Source: NBLH01 sp050296515 (GTDB lineage Bacteria; Bacteroidota; Bacteroidia; Bacteroidales; NBLH01). Taken from it: 64,000 nt of DNA. Shown one piece after another: positions 8,622 through 17,367 of this stretch (within the stretch, counting starts at the first letter, position 1; each line of letters begins with the position of its first letter). Below the pieces are notes generated by a model. It searched no databases. It worked only from the letters and a program-made list of their open reading frames with translations, and was not told the DNA's origin. The translations under genes were made by a program, and so were the position numbers. The stretch spans positions 98,367 through 162,366 of the forward strand of contig JBNKRJ010000052.1 in NCBI GenBank assembly GCA_050296515.1, given 5' to 3'.

Positions 8622-9302
8622 ATGAGTAAGAAACAGATACCTATTTTATGGATTTCTTCCATCCTAATCATCCTTCTATACACTTCATGCTTTGAAATAA
8701 TCGAAGAAGTAAATATGAATGAAGATGGAACAGGCACCTTTAATTTCACCATTAATATGAGCCAGAGCAAAATACATATTAACTCTTTGTTTTTACTTGA
8801 TAGTGTAAATGGAAGGCCTATGCCTAAGGTAGAGGATTTTGAAAAAGCTATCAGACGTGTTGAGCTTGAACTAAAAAAGGACAGTGCATTATCAAATATT
8901 GAGGTAACAGAAAACTGGAAAGACTATATTTTTTCAGTTAGTGGTGATTTTATTAATGTTGATGCATTGAATAAAGCAATCAAAAATATCAATACCATTT
9001 TTAATACACCAAGGGGATATAAAGTAGAATTGTATGACAATTTCAGATACCAACCGAAAGTATTTGAAAGGCTTTATAGCTACAATCTTGTGAATGACTA
9101 TAATACACTCTCTGGTAAGGATAAAGCTGTTTTTAAGAATGCAAAATACACGACCATTTATCGATTTAAATCTCCAGTGAAAAGTTTTACTAATCCTGAT
9201 GCTTTAAAATCAAAAAGTGGGAAAGCAATTATGCTAAAGATAAATGTTAAAGATTTGATTACGAACAAGAAAACAATACAAAATAAAATTGAGATAAATT
9301 AA
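8622..9302 (+). CDS. Hypothetical lipoprotein, 226 aa
   Basis: A lipoprotein signal peptide ends in the lipobox LLYTSC (Cys at about residue 26), so the mature protein is anchored in a membrane. The sequence after it, EIIEEVNMNEDGTGTFNFTINMSQSK, is a pattern common in Bacteroidota lipoproteins of unknown role ('...e.i..n.DGSG....i.ld.s'). No catalytic motif is visible. It is followed after 88 bp by the first DUF4836-like gene in the same direction and is probably cotranscribed with it. The real function is unknown. Confidence 0.75.
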   Translation: MSKKQIPILWISSILIILLYTSCFEIIEEVNMNEDGTGTFNFTINMSQSKIHINSLFLLDSVNGRPMPKVEDFEKAIRRVELELKKDSALSNIEVTENWKDYIFSVSGDFINVDALNKAIKNINTIFNTPRGYKVELYDNFRYQPKVFERLYSYNLVNDYNTLSGKDKAVFKNAKYTTIYRFKSPVKSFTNPDALKSKSGKAIMLKINVKDLITNKKTIQNKIEIN

Positions 9303-9390
9303 GGTTGAGGTTGAGGCAGAGAATGCAAAATATTGATCCATGATTTTAGATATGAATATTAATCCCAAAAATAAACAAATAGTTAGACAT

Positions 9391-11439
9391 ATGAATTTAG
9401 TAAAAAGAACAATCACTTTAGTATTAGTAATATCAATTTTTACTGTTGCACAGGCACAAGAGCTTCTGCAAATGATACCAAAGGAAGCCACTTTTGTAGG
9501 AATGATTAATGCTGAGCAGATTAAAAACAAAGGTCAATTGGCTGAAATGATGGAGCTTCCTTTTATGCAGAAATTTGACAAGGAAATAGCAAAAGAGTTT
9601 TCCAGGGCATGGGTAAAATCAGATAGCGGACATTATTTTGATCTTTCTAAACATGGAATAAATACCTCGGGCAAGGCATGGTCTTATTTTGTAGGTGATA
9701 AAGAGTTCTTTTACGGAGGAATGCTAATTCCAATCACTGACCAGGAAAAGTTTAAATCTTTTGTAAAAATATTAACTAAAGATCCTGAAGGTGAAAAGAT
9801 TACCTTAAAGAACAACTATACAGAAACTCACAAAAGAGATTTGCACATTCTCTGGAATAAAAACACTGCCTTCTTTTATGGTGTGGAGTTAAATCCATTT
9901 TTTAAGGATTCTATTGATAATATGCTGGCAAAGAAGTATAAATATGGTCAGTATTCAGAAAGTACTTACAAAGATTATACTGAAGAAGCAGTTGAAGAGG
10001 CTGTAGTAGAAGAAGCAGTTGAAGAGGCTGTAGTAGAAGAAGCAACAGAAGAGGCTTTAGTTGAAGAAGCAGTTGAAGAGGCTGTAGTAGAAGAAGCAAC
10101 AGAAGAGGCTTTAGTAGAAGAAGCAACAGAAGAGGTTGTAGTATTAGAAGCAACAGTAGATTTTGATGATGAAGGGCTTCAGAAGAACCCTGAAACGAAA
10201 ATAGAAATGTCATGGTCTGAGTTTTATGATATAAAACGCGCATATTGCGACAGTATTAAAGAAATCTGGATAAAAACAAACGGTCCCAAACTAATTTCAC
10301 TTAGAGGGAATAATTCTTTTGCAAGCAATGCCGATTTTGTTGAATACATTAAATCATCGCCCGAAATGGCTGTGGTATTCGATTATGCCCTACTGCGAAA
10401 CTACATAACAGCTCCTCTGCTATCAGGGATGTCAAGATCTTTCAGAAGAAATAAATTCATTCCTTATTTGATGTCGTTTTACGGAGACGTTACTGTTTTC
10501 GCAAAGCTTGAATTTAAGCAAGATGAAGCAGAATTAAGTGTTGACACCAAGTATGGAGATCGAATTGGTGAGGTTTTGAAGAATGTGAAAAAGAAAAAAA
10601 TCTCAAATAAGTTCCTAAAATACATGAATAATGATTTGATGGGTTATTATGCTATGGGAATGGACGTTGAAGGAGTTGGCGAAGGGATAAAAAACATGCT
10701 GAAAAAGACCCTGCCCGAAGTTCCTGAATATGGCAAAGCAGCTACAAAAGGAGTTGAAATTCTTGAAATTTTCTTAGACGAAAAGGCTATCTACAATATT
10801 TTCACAGGCGATGCAGTTGTTGCCGTAAATGGAATCAAAGAGTTTGAAGTAGAATATAAAACATACGATTATGATGACGATTTTAACCGAACGGAAATTG
10901 TTGACACTCTATTAAAGAAGCTTCCTGAAGTAGTTTTTATGGCAGAAATTGGGAATAAAGAAGATGTTCAAAAAATAATAGACTTGTTGGTATACTTAAA
11001 AACATTCAAAAAAGAGGGTAACATGTATTGTCTTGATATTAAGCGAAATGATATTCCTGTTTGTATGCAAATTCATGATAACATCTTATTTATTGGTAAC
11101 AACAAAGAGTTTATTAGAAACCCTACTGAATTTCCAAAGAACAAACAGCTTAACAAGGAACACAAAAAAGCATTTAAGAAAAATACAATTGCAGGTTTTG
11201 TAAACATGGCTGAAATCATGCGTTATTTGGCTGATAATGAAAAGTCTTCTTTCAAAGATCAAAAAATGTTTATTGAAACCAGCAACTTGTTTCGCAATAT
11301 AAAGATGACCGGCTACAAAAAAGGAAATTACCTGCATGCTAAATACAGTTTAAACCTGTCTGAAAGCAATGACAATTCGATGGTTGATATTATTAAATAC
11401 ATTAACCAGATATATTTGATTGATACGAAGAGAATGTAA
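9391..11439 (+). CDS. DUF4836-like exported protein with an acidic Glu/Ala/Val repeat, about 682 aa
   Basis: I chose the ATG at 9391 because it gives a clean signal peptide (MNLVKRTITLVLVISIFTVAQA). An in-frame ATG at 9340 would add 17 hydrophilic residues before it. The mature N-terminus ELLQMIPKEATFVGMINAEQI, followed by GINTSGKAWSYF and GGMLIPITDQEKFKSFV, follows the pattern of Bacteroidota DUF4836 proteins, and the downstream 482-aa protein has the same layout. Both share a motif of the type Y-D-Y-D-D-D-F-N-R-T-E (here near residue 490). Residues about 198-251 are six 9-residue repeats of the EEAVEEAVV kind, a low-complexity acidic insertion. The role is unknown; a periplasmic or surface location is likely. 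Confidence 0.72.
   Translation: MNLVKRTITLVLVISIFTVAQAQELLQMIPKEATFVGMINAEQIKNKGQLAEMMELPFMQKFDKEIAKEFSRAWVKSDSGHYFDLSKHGINTSGKAWSYFVGDKEFFYGGMLIPITDQEKFKSFVKILTKDPEGEKITLKNNYTETHKRDLHILWNKNTAFFYGVELNPFFKDSIDNMLAKKYKYGQYSESTYKDYTEEAVEEAVVEEAVEEAVVEEATEEALVEEAVEEAVVEEATEEALVEEATEEVVVLEATVDFDDEGLQKNPETKIEMSWSEFYDIKRAYCDSIKEIWIKTNGPKLISLRGNNSFASNADFVEYIKSSPEMAVVFDYALLRNYITAPLLSGMSRSFRRNKFIPYLMSFYGDVTVFAKLEFKQDEAELSVDTKYGDRIGEVLKNVKKKKISNKFLKYMNNDLMGYYAMGMDVEGVGEGIKNMLKKTLPEVPEYGKAATKGVEILEIFLDEKAIYNIFTGDAVVAVNGIKEFEVEYKTYDYDDDFNRTEIVDTLLKKLPEVVFMAEIGNKEDVQKIIDLLVYLKTFKKEGNMYCLDIKRNDIPVCMQIHDNILFIGNNKEFIRNPTEFPKNKQLNKEHKKAFKKNTIAGFVNMAEIMRYLADNEKSSFKDQKMFIETSNLFRNIKMTGYKKGNYLHAKYSLNLSESNDNSMVDIIKYINQIYLIDTKRM
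9982..10143 (+). repeat. In-frame minisatellite: six 27-bp units inside the DUF4836-like gene
   Basis: Six tandem units encode EEAVEEAVV, EEAVEEAVV, EEATEEALV, EEAVEEAVV, EEATEEALV and EEATEEVVV. Units alternate in blocks, which suggests growth by slippage or unequal crossing-over. The 27-bp length preserves the frame, so copy-number change would alter the length of the acidic spacer without breaking the gene. Confidence 0.95.
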
Positions 11440-11463
11440 TTCTGGTCATTTATCAGCATTCTC

Positions 11464-11529
11464 AAAAAGCCGGACGTTGAGCACAGTCGAAGTGCTGGTG
11501 TTTCGACTACGCTAAACGTCCGGCTTTTT
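11464..11529. repeat. 66-bp long imperfect palindrome (REP-like; possible bidirectional terminator)
   Basis: The arms 11464-11491 and 11502-11529 pair at 25 of 28 positions around a 10-nt loop. They begin AAAAAGCCGGACGTT and end with the complementary CGGCTTTTT. The inner part of each arm carries the TGAGC..AGTCGAA type sequence common in Bacteroidota intergenic repeats. GC-rich stems flanked by A and T runs would also terminate transcription in either direction. It separates the two DUF4836-like genes. Confidence 0.85.
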
Positions 11530-11595
11530 GAAACAGAATCCTCTCATAGATAAAAAAACGTTCCAATGTAATAATCAATAAAACTGCACTTTCAA

Positions 11596-13044
11596 GTGAA
11601 AAAAAGACTACTTTTTATACTAATTCCAATCATTGCCCTGGCAGCAGTAATCGTTTACTTTTTATTTTCTGGAACAAAGGAAACCGACCTGCTGAGCAAG
11701 GTGCCAAAGTACGCCAAATCGGTTTTAGTCATTGACATTAAAGGGTTAAGTACGAAACTATTAGTTGATGAACTGACCAGCGATGAAAAAAGTGCAGGCA
11801 AATTGGCTGAGATGCTTCCTGATTCCTTACCTGACATTGATTTTACAAACAGCGGAATCAATTTACTTGATAAAGCAGCCTTGTTTACCATAGAATTCAA
11901 TCAGGACATCTGGGTTAATCTTTTGCTACCACTTTCTGATTATCAAACGTTTATCAACTTCAAAGACAGTCTTGTAGCAACCGGAGATTTTACTCAAAGA
12001 ACAAACGGCGATTTCCTTGTTTCCGAAAAATACAAGCTGACTGTGAACTGGAACAATAATTTTGTACATATTTCAAACTGCACCTTTTATCCCATTAATA
12101 GTATAAATGGACTAATTGAAACACTCAATTTAGCTCCAAAAATGTCAATTTTAACAGATAGCGTTTTTACCAGTAAACTTTCAGGAGATTACGATTTCTT
12201 TTTGTATTCAACTCCTTATGAAAATCATCCTAAAAAAACTGCACAGTTAATCAGTTCAAATTTTGCGAAAAGCTTTTCATACATACGGTTTTATGATGGA
12301 GAATTAGTTATTAACACAGAAATTGAATTAAAAAAGGGCAGTCTGGCAGATTCCGTTTTTAAGGATAAGAAAAATCCGGTCAAGGCTATTCAGCCAAATG
12401 ATAGTACTGGCCTGACAGCTTCCTTAAACATTAATGCTGAATCATTTTTTAAGTTTTTAGAACAATTTTCATCAGTAAAGTTTGACAAGGATAAAATTCC
12501 TTTGCTGATGGCCTGGAGCGGAAGTGCCAGCTTCGCACTAAACTCATCACAACTAATTGAAAATGAATTTATCAGCTACGAATTTGATGATAATTTCAAC
12601 AAAGTTGAAGTTAGAAAAGTTACCAAAGAAAAAGTAACTGATTTACAGGCAAATTTAGGAATTGATAAAGCTGTTATAGACAAAGTTCTTTCTGATAAAA
12701 AAATTTACAAAGAAGGAAAAGATACTCTTTTATTTAAAGGTGCTGGCTTTGTTGTAAAAGATAAAGCAGAAAGCTTTCTTTGTTACAATAGACATCTTAA
12801 TCAACCTCAACTCGCTGATAGAACTAATGATGCATCAGTAACCATGTGGCTGGATTACAAAAAGTTCTTGCCAATACTGAATGATTACAGAGTACAGACA
12901 GACTCTCTTTGGCTGAATAGATTTGACATTGAAAATATTGAATTAGAGGTAAATAAACCGGAAAACTTACAGGTTAATCTTAAAGTTTCTTTTAAAAATA
13001 AGGACAAAAACGCATTTTTTAATATTGCAGAAAAAATAGAATAG
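11596..13044 (+). CDS. DUF4836-like membrane-anchored protein, 482 aa, paralogue of the preceding gene
   Basis: The start codon is GTG at 11596. An N-terminal hydrophobic segment (LLFILIPIIALAAVIVYFLF) is an uncleaved anchor or signal. The following KVPKYAKSVLVIDIKGLSTK, GINLLDKAALFTIE and LLLPLSDYQTFINFKDSL line up with the corresponding blocks of the upstream protein, and it shares the YEFDDNFNKVEVRK motif (YDYDDDFNRTEI upstream). It lacks the acidic repeat block. The exported part probably faces the periplasm. A 66-bp hairpin lies between the two genes, so they may be separate transcription units. The function is unknown. Confidence 0.7.
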   Translation: MKKRLLFILIPIIALAAVIVYFLFSGTKETDLLSKVPKYAKSVLVIDIKGLSTKLLVDELTSDEKSAGKLAEMLPDSLPDIDFTNSGINLLDKAALFTIEFNQDIWVNLLLPLSDYQTFINFKDSLVATGDFTQRTNGDFLVSEKYKLTVNWNNNFVHISNCTFYPINSINGLIETLNLAPKMSILTDSVFTSKLSGDYDFFLYSTPYENHPKKTAQLISSNFAKSFSYIRFYDGELVINTEIELKKGSLADSVFKDKKNPVKAIQPNDSTGLTASLNINAESFFKFLEQFSSVKFDKDKIPLLMAWSGSASFALNSSQLIENEFISYEFDDNFNKVEVRKVTKEKVTDLQANLGIDKAVIDKVLSDKKIYKEGKDTLLFKGAGFVVKDKAESFLCYNRHLNQPQLADRTNDASVTMWLDYKKFLPILNDYRVQTDSLWLNRFDIENIELEVNKPENLQVNLKVSFKNKDKNAFFNIAEKIE

Positions 13045-13110
13045 GGTGGAATGCGGACTACTCTGAGTAAATGGATTTATAAAAAAAGATCTGCGAAAAT
13101 CTTTTAAATT

Positions 13111-13130
13111 CGCGTCATCTGTGTTCCATC
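13111..13130. repeat. Copy of the ATCTGTGTTCCAT intergenic repeat
   Basis: CGCGTCATCTGTGTTCCATC matches the copy at 14331-14352 (CCTGTGTCATCTGTGTTCCATT) and is partly inverted at 14169-14188. It lies between two convergent genes and overlaps the last codons of the GT9 gene by two bases. Confidence 0.6.
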
Positions 13131-14109
13131 AAGAGCGACAAATTTCAACAATTCGTTCTTCATCAATATCATTCATGCATTTAAAATGCTTTTTAGGGCA
13201 TTTACCAAAACCAATTTTTGTGCATGGGCGACATTTCAAATCCTTAACTTCCAATATTTCTGATTTTTCATGGCTTAAATAAGGATACATTCCAAATTCC
13301 GGAATGGTGTTTCCCCAGATTGAGATAATTTGTTTTTTAAAGGCTGCAGCAATGTGCATTAGGCCTGTATCGTGCGAAATTACCAATTGCGCTTGTTTTA
13401 CCAGCGAAGCTGACTGGTTTAAATTGTATTTTCCACAAGCATTGTAAATGTTTTCACCAATTGCAGACACAACTTTTTCAGCCACAACTGCATCATTTTT
13501 ATCACCAAGTAAAATAATAGGTTGGTTTATTTTTTTACAAATAGATATAATTTTCTCATCAGGGAGGCGCTTTGTAGCATGCTGGGCGCCAATGGCAAAA
13601 GCGATATAACTATTTTGATGCGTTTTGGGCAAATTTTTTAAATCCACTTCATCTTCTTCCGGTATAAAAAAATCAAGGCCCTTCATATCATTTTTATCAA
13701 TAAAAAAATCAACGGTTTTAAGGTAGCGATCAACAATGTGAATAGCAGGTAAAGTGTTCTTTTTAAAGTTCACCATCAGCCACTTTTCCTTATTCAATTT
13801 GTTGAATTTAAACGAAGTAGTATGCAGTTTTAGTTTCACCCTGGATGTGCGAAGATTATTATGTAAATCAATCACGTAATGAAAATGTTCCTGTCTCAGT
13901 CCGATGGCTAATTCACTTAAAGAGCCTTCCAAAACATGTATTTTATCGATGTATGGATTGTGCTCTAAAATACCCTGATATTGCTTTTTGGTAAGGTAAT
14001 GTACCTCAGCTCCTTCACACTGTTCTTTTAGGTTGCGAACCACCGGCGTAGTAAGCACTATATCTCCAATTGAACTAAAACGAATAATTAAAAACTTGAT
14101 TATTTCCAT
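13129..14109 (-). CDS. Glycosyltransferase family 9 (LPS heptosyltransferase-like), 326 aa
   Basis: The start FLIIRFSSIGDIVLTTPVVRNL is the hallmark of the family, and the C-terminal domain has QAQLVISHDTGLMHIAAAFKKQIISIWG, the GT9 nucleotide-sugar and acceptor region ('DTG.mHiAaA...p.i.ifG'). It transfers a heptose or another sugar to lipooligosaccharide at the cytoplasmic face of the inner membrane. The C-terminal cysteines (CRPCTKIGFGKCPKKHFKC) are typical of Bacteroidota members ('C.PC.k.g...Cp...h.Cm'). The gene stands alone; no LPS cluster is adjacent. A TAnnTTTG box almost touches its start codon, so a leaderless mRNA is possible. Confidence 0.9.
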   Translation of the reverse strand: MEIIKFLIIRFSSIGDIVLTTPVVRNLKEQCEGAEVHYLTKKQYQGILEHNPYIDKIHVLEGSLSELAIGLRQEHFHYVIDLHNNLRTSRVKLKLHTTSFKFNKLNKEKWLMVNFKKNTLPAIHIVDRYLKTVDFFIDKNDMKGLDFFIPEEDEVDLKNLPKTHQNSYIAFAIGAQHATKRLPDEKIISICKKINQPIILLGDKNDAVVAEKVVSAIGENIYNACGKYNLNQSASLVKQAQLVISHDTGLMHIAAAFKKQIISIWGNTIPEFGMYPYLSHEKSEILEVKDLKCRPCTKIGFGKCPKKHFKCMNDIDEERIVEICRS

Positions 14110-14114
14110 AAGGG

Positions 14115-14122
14115 CAAAAGTA
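14115..14122 (-). promoter_or_regulatory. Putative -7 box of the GT9 gene, unusually close to the start
   Basis: The minus strand reads TACTTTTG only 5 bp before the ATG at 14109. A transcript from it would begin at or next to the start codon. Confidence 0.35.
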
Positions 14123-14168
14123 GCATTAATTGAAAATTATTGGGGATAAATTTTAAATTTGAATGATA

Positions 14169-14352
14169 GAACGCAGATGACACAGATGTAAACAACACAA
14201 ATAATCGCGAATAAAAATTAGTGGAAATCGGCATTACGAAGTATCTGCATCATCCGCGTTCTATTAACATAACTTTGTGCAAAACTTTGGTAACTTTGTG
14301 CTTCAATAAGATCCGTTTTGATCCATAAAACCTGTGTCATCTGTGTTCCATT
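14169..14352. repeat. About 180-bp intergenic segment bounded by inverted copies of an ATGACACAGATG-type repeat
   Basis: The left end GAACGCAGATGACACAGATG (14169-14188) is the inverse of the right end CCTGTGTCATCTGTGTTCCATT (14331-14352). A third degenerate copy lies inside (ATCTGCATCATCCGCGTTCT, 14243-14262), along with a doubled ACTTTGTGC phrase (about 14272-14301). No open frame is present. The layout resembles a small non-autonomous repeat element, and it ends four bases before the queG start codon. Confidence 0.6.
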
Positions 14353-14355
14353 AAA

Positions 14356-15291
14356 ATGAACTTATCCAAAACCATCATCAGCCAACAAATTAAAGACAAA
14401 GCCAAAGAACTTGGTTTTTTAGCATGTGGCATTGCTAAAGCTGAAAAACTGATTGATGAGGAAAAACCTTTAAAAGAATATTTGGATAACAGTTTCCATG
14501 GAAAAATGAAATACATGGAAAACCATTTTGAAAAACGATTGGATCCTACTTTATTGGAAGATGGTGCAAAATCGGTTATTTCCTTACTTTACAACTACTA
14601 TACTCCTGAAAAACAATCAGGTAACGAAGCCCCTGTTATTTCAAAATATGCTTATGGTAAAGATTATCATTTGGTTATCAGAGAAAAATTAAACGAGCTT
14701 CTTCAATTTATAGAAACTCGTTTTGGCGAAGTAAACGGACGAGGTTTTGTTGATTCAGCCCCTGTCCTTGAACGAGCCTGGGCAAAAAAAGCCGGATTGG
14801 GCTGGATTGGTAAAAATGGTAATCTTTTAAATAAAAAATTGGGCTCCTTCTTTTTTATCAGCGAATTAATTATTGATTTGGAACTTGAATACGATGAAGA
14901 AATTGCTCAGAACCATTGTGGTGAATGCACCAGATGCATCGATGCTTGTCCTACACAAGCAATTGTAAAAGCAGGTATCATAAATGGAAGTAAATGCATT
15001 TCGTACCTGACCATTGAGCTAAAAGACGAAATCCCTTCTGAGTTTAAAGGGAAGATGCAGAACAGGGTATTTGGTTGTGATATTTGCCAGGATGTCTGCC
15101 CGTTTAATAAAAAAAGAGCTGCTAAACACAACGAAAATCAATTTGAACCTAAACCCGAACTGCTAAAAATGAATAGAAATGAATGGTACGGGCTTTCGCA
15201 AGAGCAATTCTCATATCTATTCAAGGACTCTGCTGTAAAAAGAACAAAATATAAAGGACTAATGAGAAACCTTAGGTTTTTAAATGAATAA
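14356..15291 (+). CDS. queG: Epoxyqueuosine reductase QueG
   Basis: QueG performs the last step of queuosine synthesis, reducing epoxyqueuosine in tRNA with a cobalamin cofactor and two [4Fe-4S] clusters. The 311-aa protein has the N-terminal KAKELGFLACGIAKAE, the central KYAYGKDYHLVIREKLNEL and GRGFVDSAPVLERAWAKKAGLGWIG (split here by reading: FVDSAPVLERAWA, GLGWIGKNGNLL). The cluster motifs are CGECTRCIDACPTQAI (about 193-208) and CDICQDVCPFNKK (about 240-252). The short form without the C-terminal HEAT repeats is normal for many bacteria. The gene is monocistronic here, preceded by the repeat-bounded spacer. Confidence 0.95.
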   Translation: MNLSKTIISQQIKDKAKELGFLACGIAKAEKLIDEEKPLKEYLDNSFHGKMKYMENHFEKRLDPTLLEDGAKSVISLLYNYYTPEKQSGNEAPVISKYAYGKDYHLVIREKLNELLQFIETRFGEVNGRGFVDSAPVLERAWAKKAGLGWIGKNGNLLNKKLGSFFFISELIIDLELEYDEEIAQNHCGECTRCIDACPTQAIVKAGIINGSKCISYLTIELKDEIPSEFKGKMQNRVFGCDICQDVCPFNKKRAAKHNENQFEPKPELLKMNRNEWYGLSQEQFSYLFKDSAVKRTKYKGLMRNLRFLNE

Positions 15292-15416
15292 AAGTTATTT
15301 CGTTTCAAAAAAAAGTCATTTTTATCAATCACCTCAATCTTAATCAATCTTCAGTTAAAAACTCCAATTTAGAAACAATAATTGCTATTAAAATCTGCAT
15401 GGCTAAATATAATTAT

Positions 15417-15424
15417 TAAATTTG
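15417..15424 (+). promoter_or_regulatory. Putative -7 box of the polyprenyl synthase gene
   Basis: TAAATTTG matches TAnnTTTG and lies 25 bp before the ATG at 15450. No -33 box is obvious. Confidence 0.4.
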
Positions 15425-15449
15425 CCCTCTTTAAAACGAAAATATCCGC

Positions 15450-16424
15450 ATGTCGGCATTAAAACAAATTAAGGCTCCTGTTGCAGACGAAATGGCTCAG
15501 TTTGAGAGGTATTTCAAGAAATCAATGCGTAGCAAGGTGGCCCTTCTCGACATCATCACCAATTATATCATACGTCGCAAAGGAAAGCAAATGCGTCCGC
15601 TTTTTGTTTTTCTAACTGCTAAACTTTTGGGAAATATCAATCAGTCTACCCATCACGCAGCAGCACTTATTGAGTTAATGCATACTGCAACATTGGTGCA
15701 TGATGATGTGGTTGATGAATCGTATCAGCGACGTGGATTTTTCTCAATAAACGCCCTTTGGAAAAATAAAATATCAGTGCTTGTTGGTGATTACCTGCTT
15801 TCAAGAGGACTTTTGCTCGCAGTTCATAATGAGGAGTTTCAGCTTTTAAAAATCGTTTCAGATGCTGTAAAAGAAATGGCAGAAGGAGAATTATTGCAGA
15901 TGGAAAAAGCAAGAAGCCTGAATACAGATGAATCAGTTTATTTTGATATTATCCGAAAAAAGACTGCTACGCTTTTGGCTGCTTGTACGGCTGCCGGAGC
16001 AAAATCGGCAGGCGGCACTGATGAACAGGTGGAATTGATGAAACTGTTTGGCGAAAATATTGGAATTGCCTTCCAGATTAAAGACGATTTATTTGATTAT
16101 CAATCAAATAACAATAGTGGAAAACCTTCAGGGAATGACATTCAGGAAAAAAAATTAACACTTCCATTAATTTATACTTTGAATAATTCAAACTCTTCTG
16201 AAAAAAGGAAAATTAAAAGAACGATTAATAAAAAGGGCGGGAATTCAAATAGTATAAACGAGCTGATTGAACATGTCAATTCAAATGGAGGAATTGAGTA
16301 TGCTACAAAAAAAATGCACCACTACCTAAACAAATCTCTCGAAATTCTTGAACAATTTGAAGATAATGAAGCCAGACAAGCACTAATGGATTTGGCAAAA
16401 TTCACGATTGAAAGGAACAAGTAA
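15450..16424 (+). CDS. Trans-isoprenyl diphosphate synthase (long-chain polyprenyl synthetase), 324 aa
   Basis: This cytosolic enzyme elongates farnesyl- or geranylgeranyl diphosphate with isopentenyl diphosphate to give the menaquinone side chain. The first aspartate-rich motif, HDDVVDES (Asp85-Asp89), and the second, QIKDDLFDYQ (Asp212-Asp216), are both intact, with GKQMRPLFVFLTAKL before the first and KLTLPLIYTL after the second. Length and layout fit IspB-type octaprenyl/heptaprenyl synthases. The e(P4) phosphatase gene follows 26 bp later and may be cotranscribed. Confidence 0.93.
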   Translation: MSALKQIKAPVADEMAQFERYFKKSMRSKVALLDIITNYIIRRKGKQMRPLFVFLTAKLLGNINQSTHHAAALIELMHTATLVHDDVVDESYQRRGFFSINALWKNKISVLVGDYLLSRGLLLAVHNEEFQLLKIVSDAVKEMAEGELLQMEKARSLNTDESVYFDIIRKKTATLLAACTAAGAKSAGGTDEQVELMKLFGENIGIAFQIKDDLFDYQSNNNSGKPSGNDIQEKKLTLPLIYTLNNSNSSEKRKIKRTINKKGGNSNSINELIEHVNSNGGIEYATKKMHHYLNKSLEILEQFEDNEARQALMDLAKFTIERNK

Positions 16425-16450
16425 TCTATAAAATTTAATTACACCGAATT

Positions 16451-17263
16451 ATGAAATTGAAAATTATTTTGATTTTTCTTGTTGCAGTGGCTGTTTCATG
16501 CAATCAGGAAAGTGCAAATGATAAGAACAATCAAAAAGAAGAAAATTATGTAAAGATTAGAGAAATTGCAGATTTGTGGTTTCACTATTCAGCAGAGATG
16601 CAGGCCTGCTATCTTCAAAGCTATAAATTGGCCCAATTAGCCCTTGACAAACAGCTAGTTGATTATAAAGAAGATAAAGCACCTGCTGTCGTGCTCGATC
16701 TTGATGAAACTGTTCTGGACAATAGCCCTTATCAGCTAAAACTTTTAGAAGAGAAAGTAGAATTTTCCAGTGAAAGCTGGAATTATTGGTGTAATCTTGC
16801 AATAGCAAAGGCGCTTCCGGGCTCTTCTGACTTTCTTAACTATGCTAAAGACAAAGGTGTTGAAATTTACTATATTTCAAACAGATCTGTAGAACTTCTT
16901 GAAGGCACTGTTAAAAATCTTCAAAGCCTTAATTTACCAAACGCAGATACAAGTCATGTTTTATTGAAAGATAAAACTGGCGACAAAACAGAAAGAAGAA
17001 ACAAAGTGTCTGAAAACCACGAAATTATCATGCTTATTGGCGATAATCTTACTGATATGTCGCAGGTGTTTGCAGACAGGAACAAAGAAAATATGGGAAA
17101 AGATTTGGTCGAAAAAAATAAAAATCTGTTTGGAACAAAATACATCATTCTTCCAAACCCAATGTATGGCGAATGGGAAAAGACTATTTACAACAATTCA
17201 AGAAATTGGTCTGATAGTCAGAAAGATAGCCTTAGAAACCAAGTAATAAAATCTGGATACTAG
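16451..17263 (+). CDS. 5'-nucleotidase, lipoprotein e(P4) family acid phosphatase (HAD class B), 270 aa
   Basis: A lipoprotein signal ends in the lipobox VAVSC (Cys17), so the enzyme is membrane-anchored outside the cytoplasm. The HAD motif I PAVVLDLDETVLDNS (about 79-93) supplies the nucleophile Asp and the DxDxT pattern of class-B/C acid phosphatases. Later Lys and Asp motifs (IYYISNRS, KTERRNKV, IMLIGDNLTDMS) complete the active site. In Haemophilus, e(P4) dephosphorylates NMN and nucleotides for uptake. It shares direction and a short gap with the polyprenyl synthase gene and is followed by a terminator hairpin. Confidence 0.92.
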   Translation: MKLKIILIFLVAVAVSCNQESANDKNNQKEENYVKIREIADLWFHYSAEMQACYLQSYKLAQLALDKQLVDYKEDKAPAVVLDLDETVLDNSPYQLKLLEEKVEFSSESWNYWCNLAIAKALPGSSDFLNYAKDKGVEIYYISNRSVELLEGTVKNLQSLNLPNADTSHVLLKDKTGDKTERRNKVSENHEIIMLIGDNLTDMSQVFADRNKENMGKDLVEKNKNLFGTKYIILPNPMYGEWEKTIYNNSRNWSDSQKDSLRNQVIKSGY

Positions 17264-17305
17264 AAATATTTAAGAATCTTACTACATATTATTTGCATTA
17301 AGTAG

Positions 17306-17337
17306 AAAGAGGGCTTTTAACTAGTAACCCTCTTTTT
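17306..17337 (+). terminator. Rho-independent terminator after the e(P4) phosphatase gene
   Basis: The stem AAAGAGGG / CCCTCTTT (8 bp, 14-nt loop) is followed by a T-rich tail. Confidence 0.8.
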
Positions 17338-17367
17338 ATATTTTTGAGTTTTCAAAAGAATTAACAA

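Noticed and set aside
9911..10243. Leucine-rich 110-aa frame on the minus strand
   Set aside because: It is the antisense reading of the Glu/Ala/Val repeat block (CTT/CTC-type codons opposite GAA/GAG) and lies within a well-supported gene.
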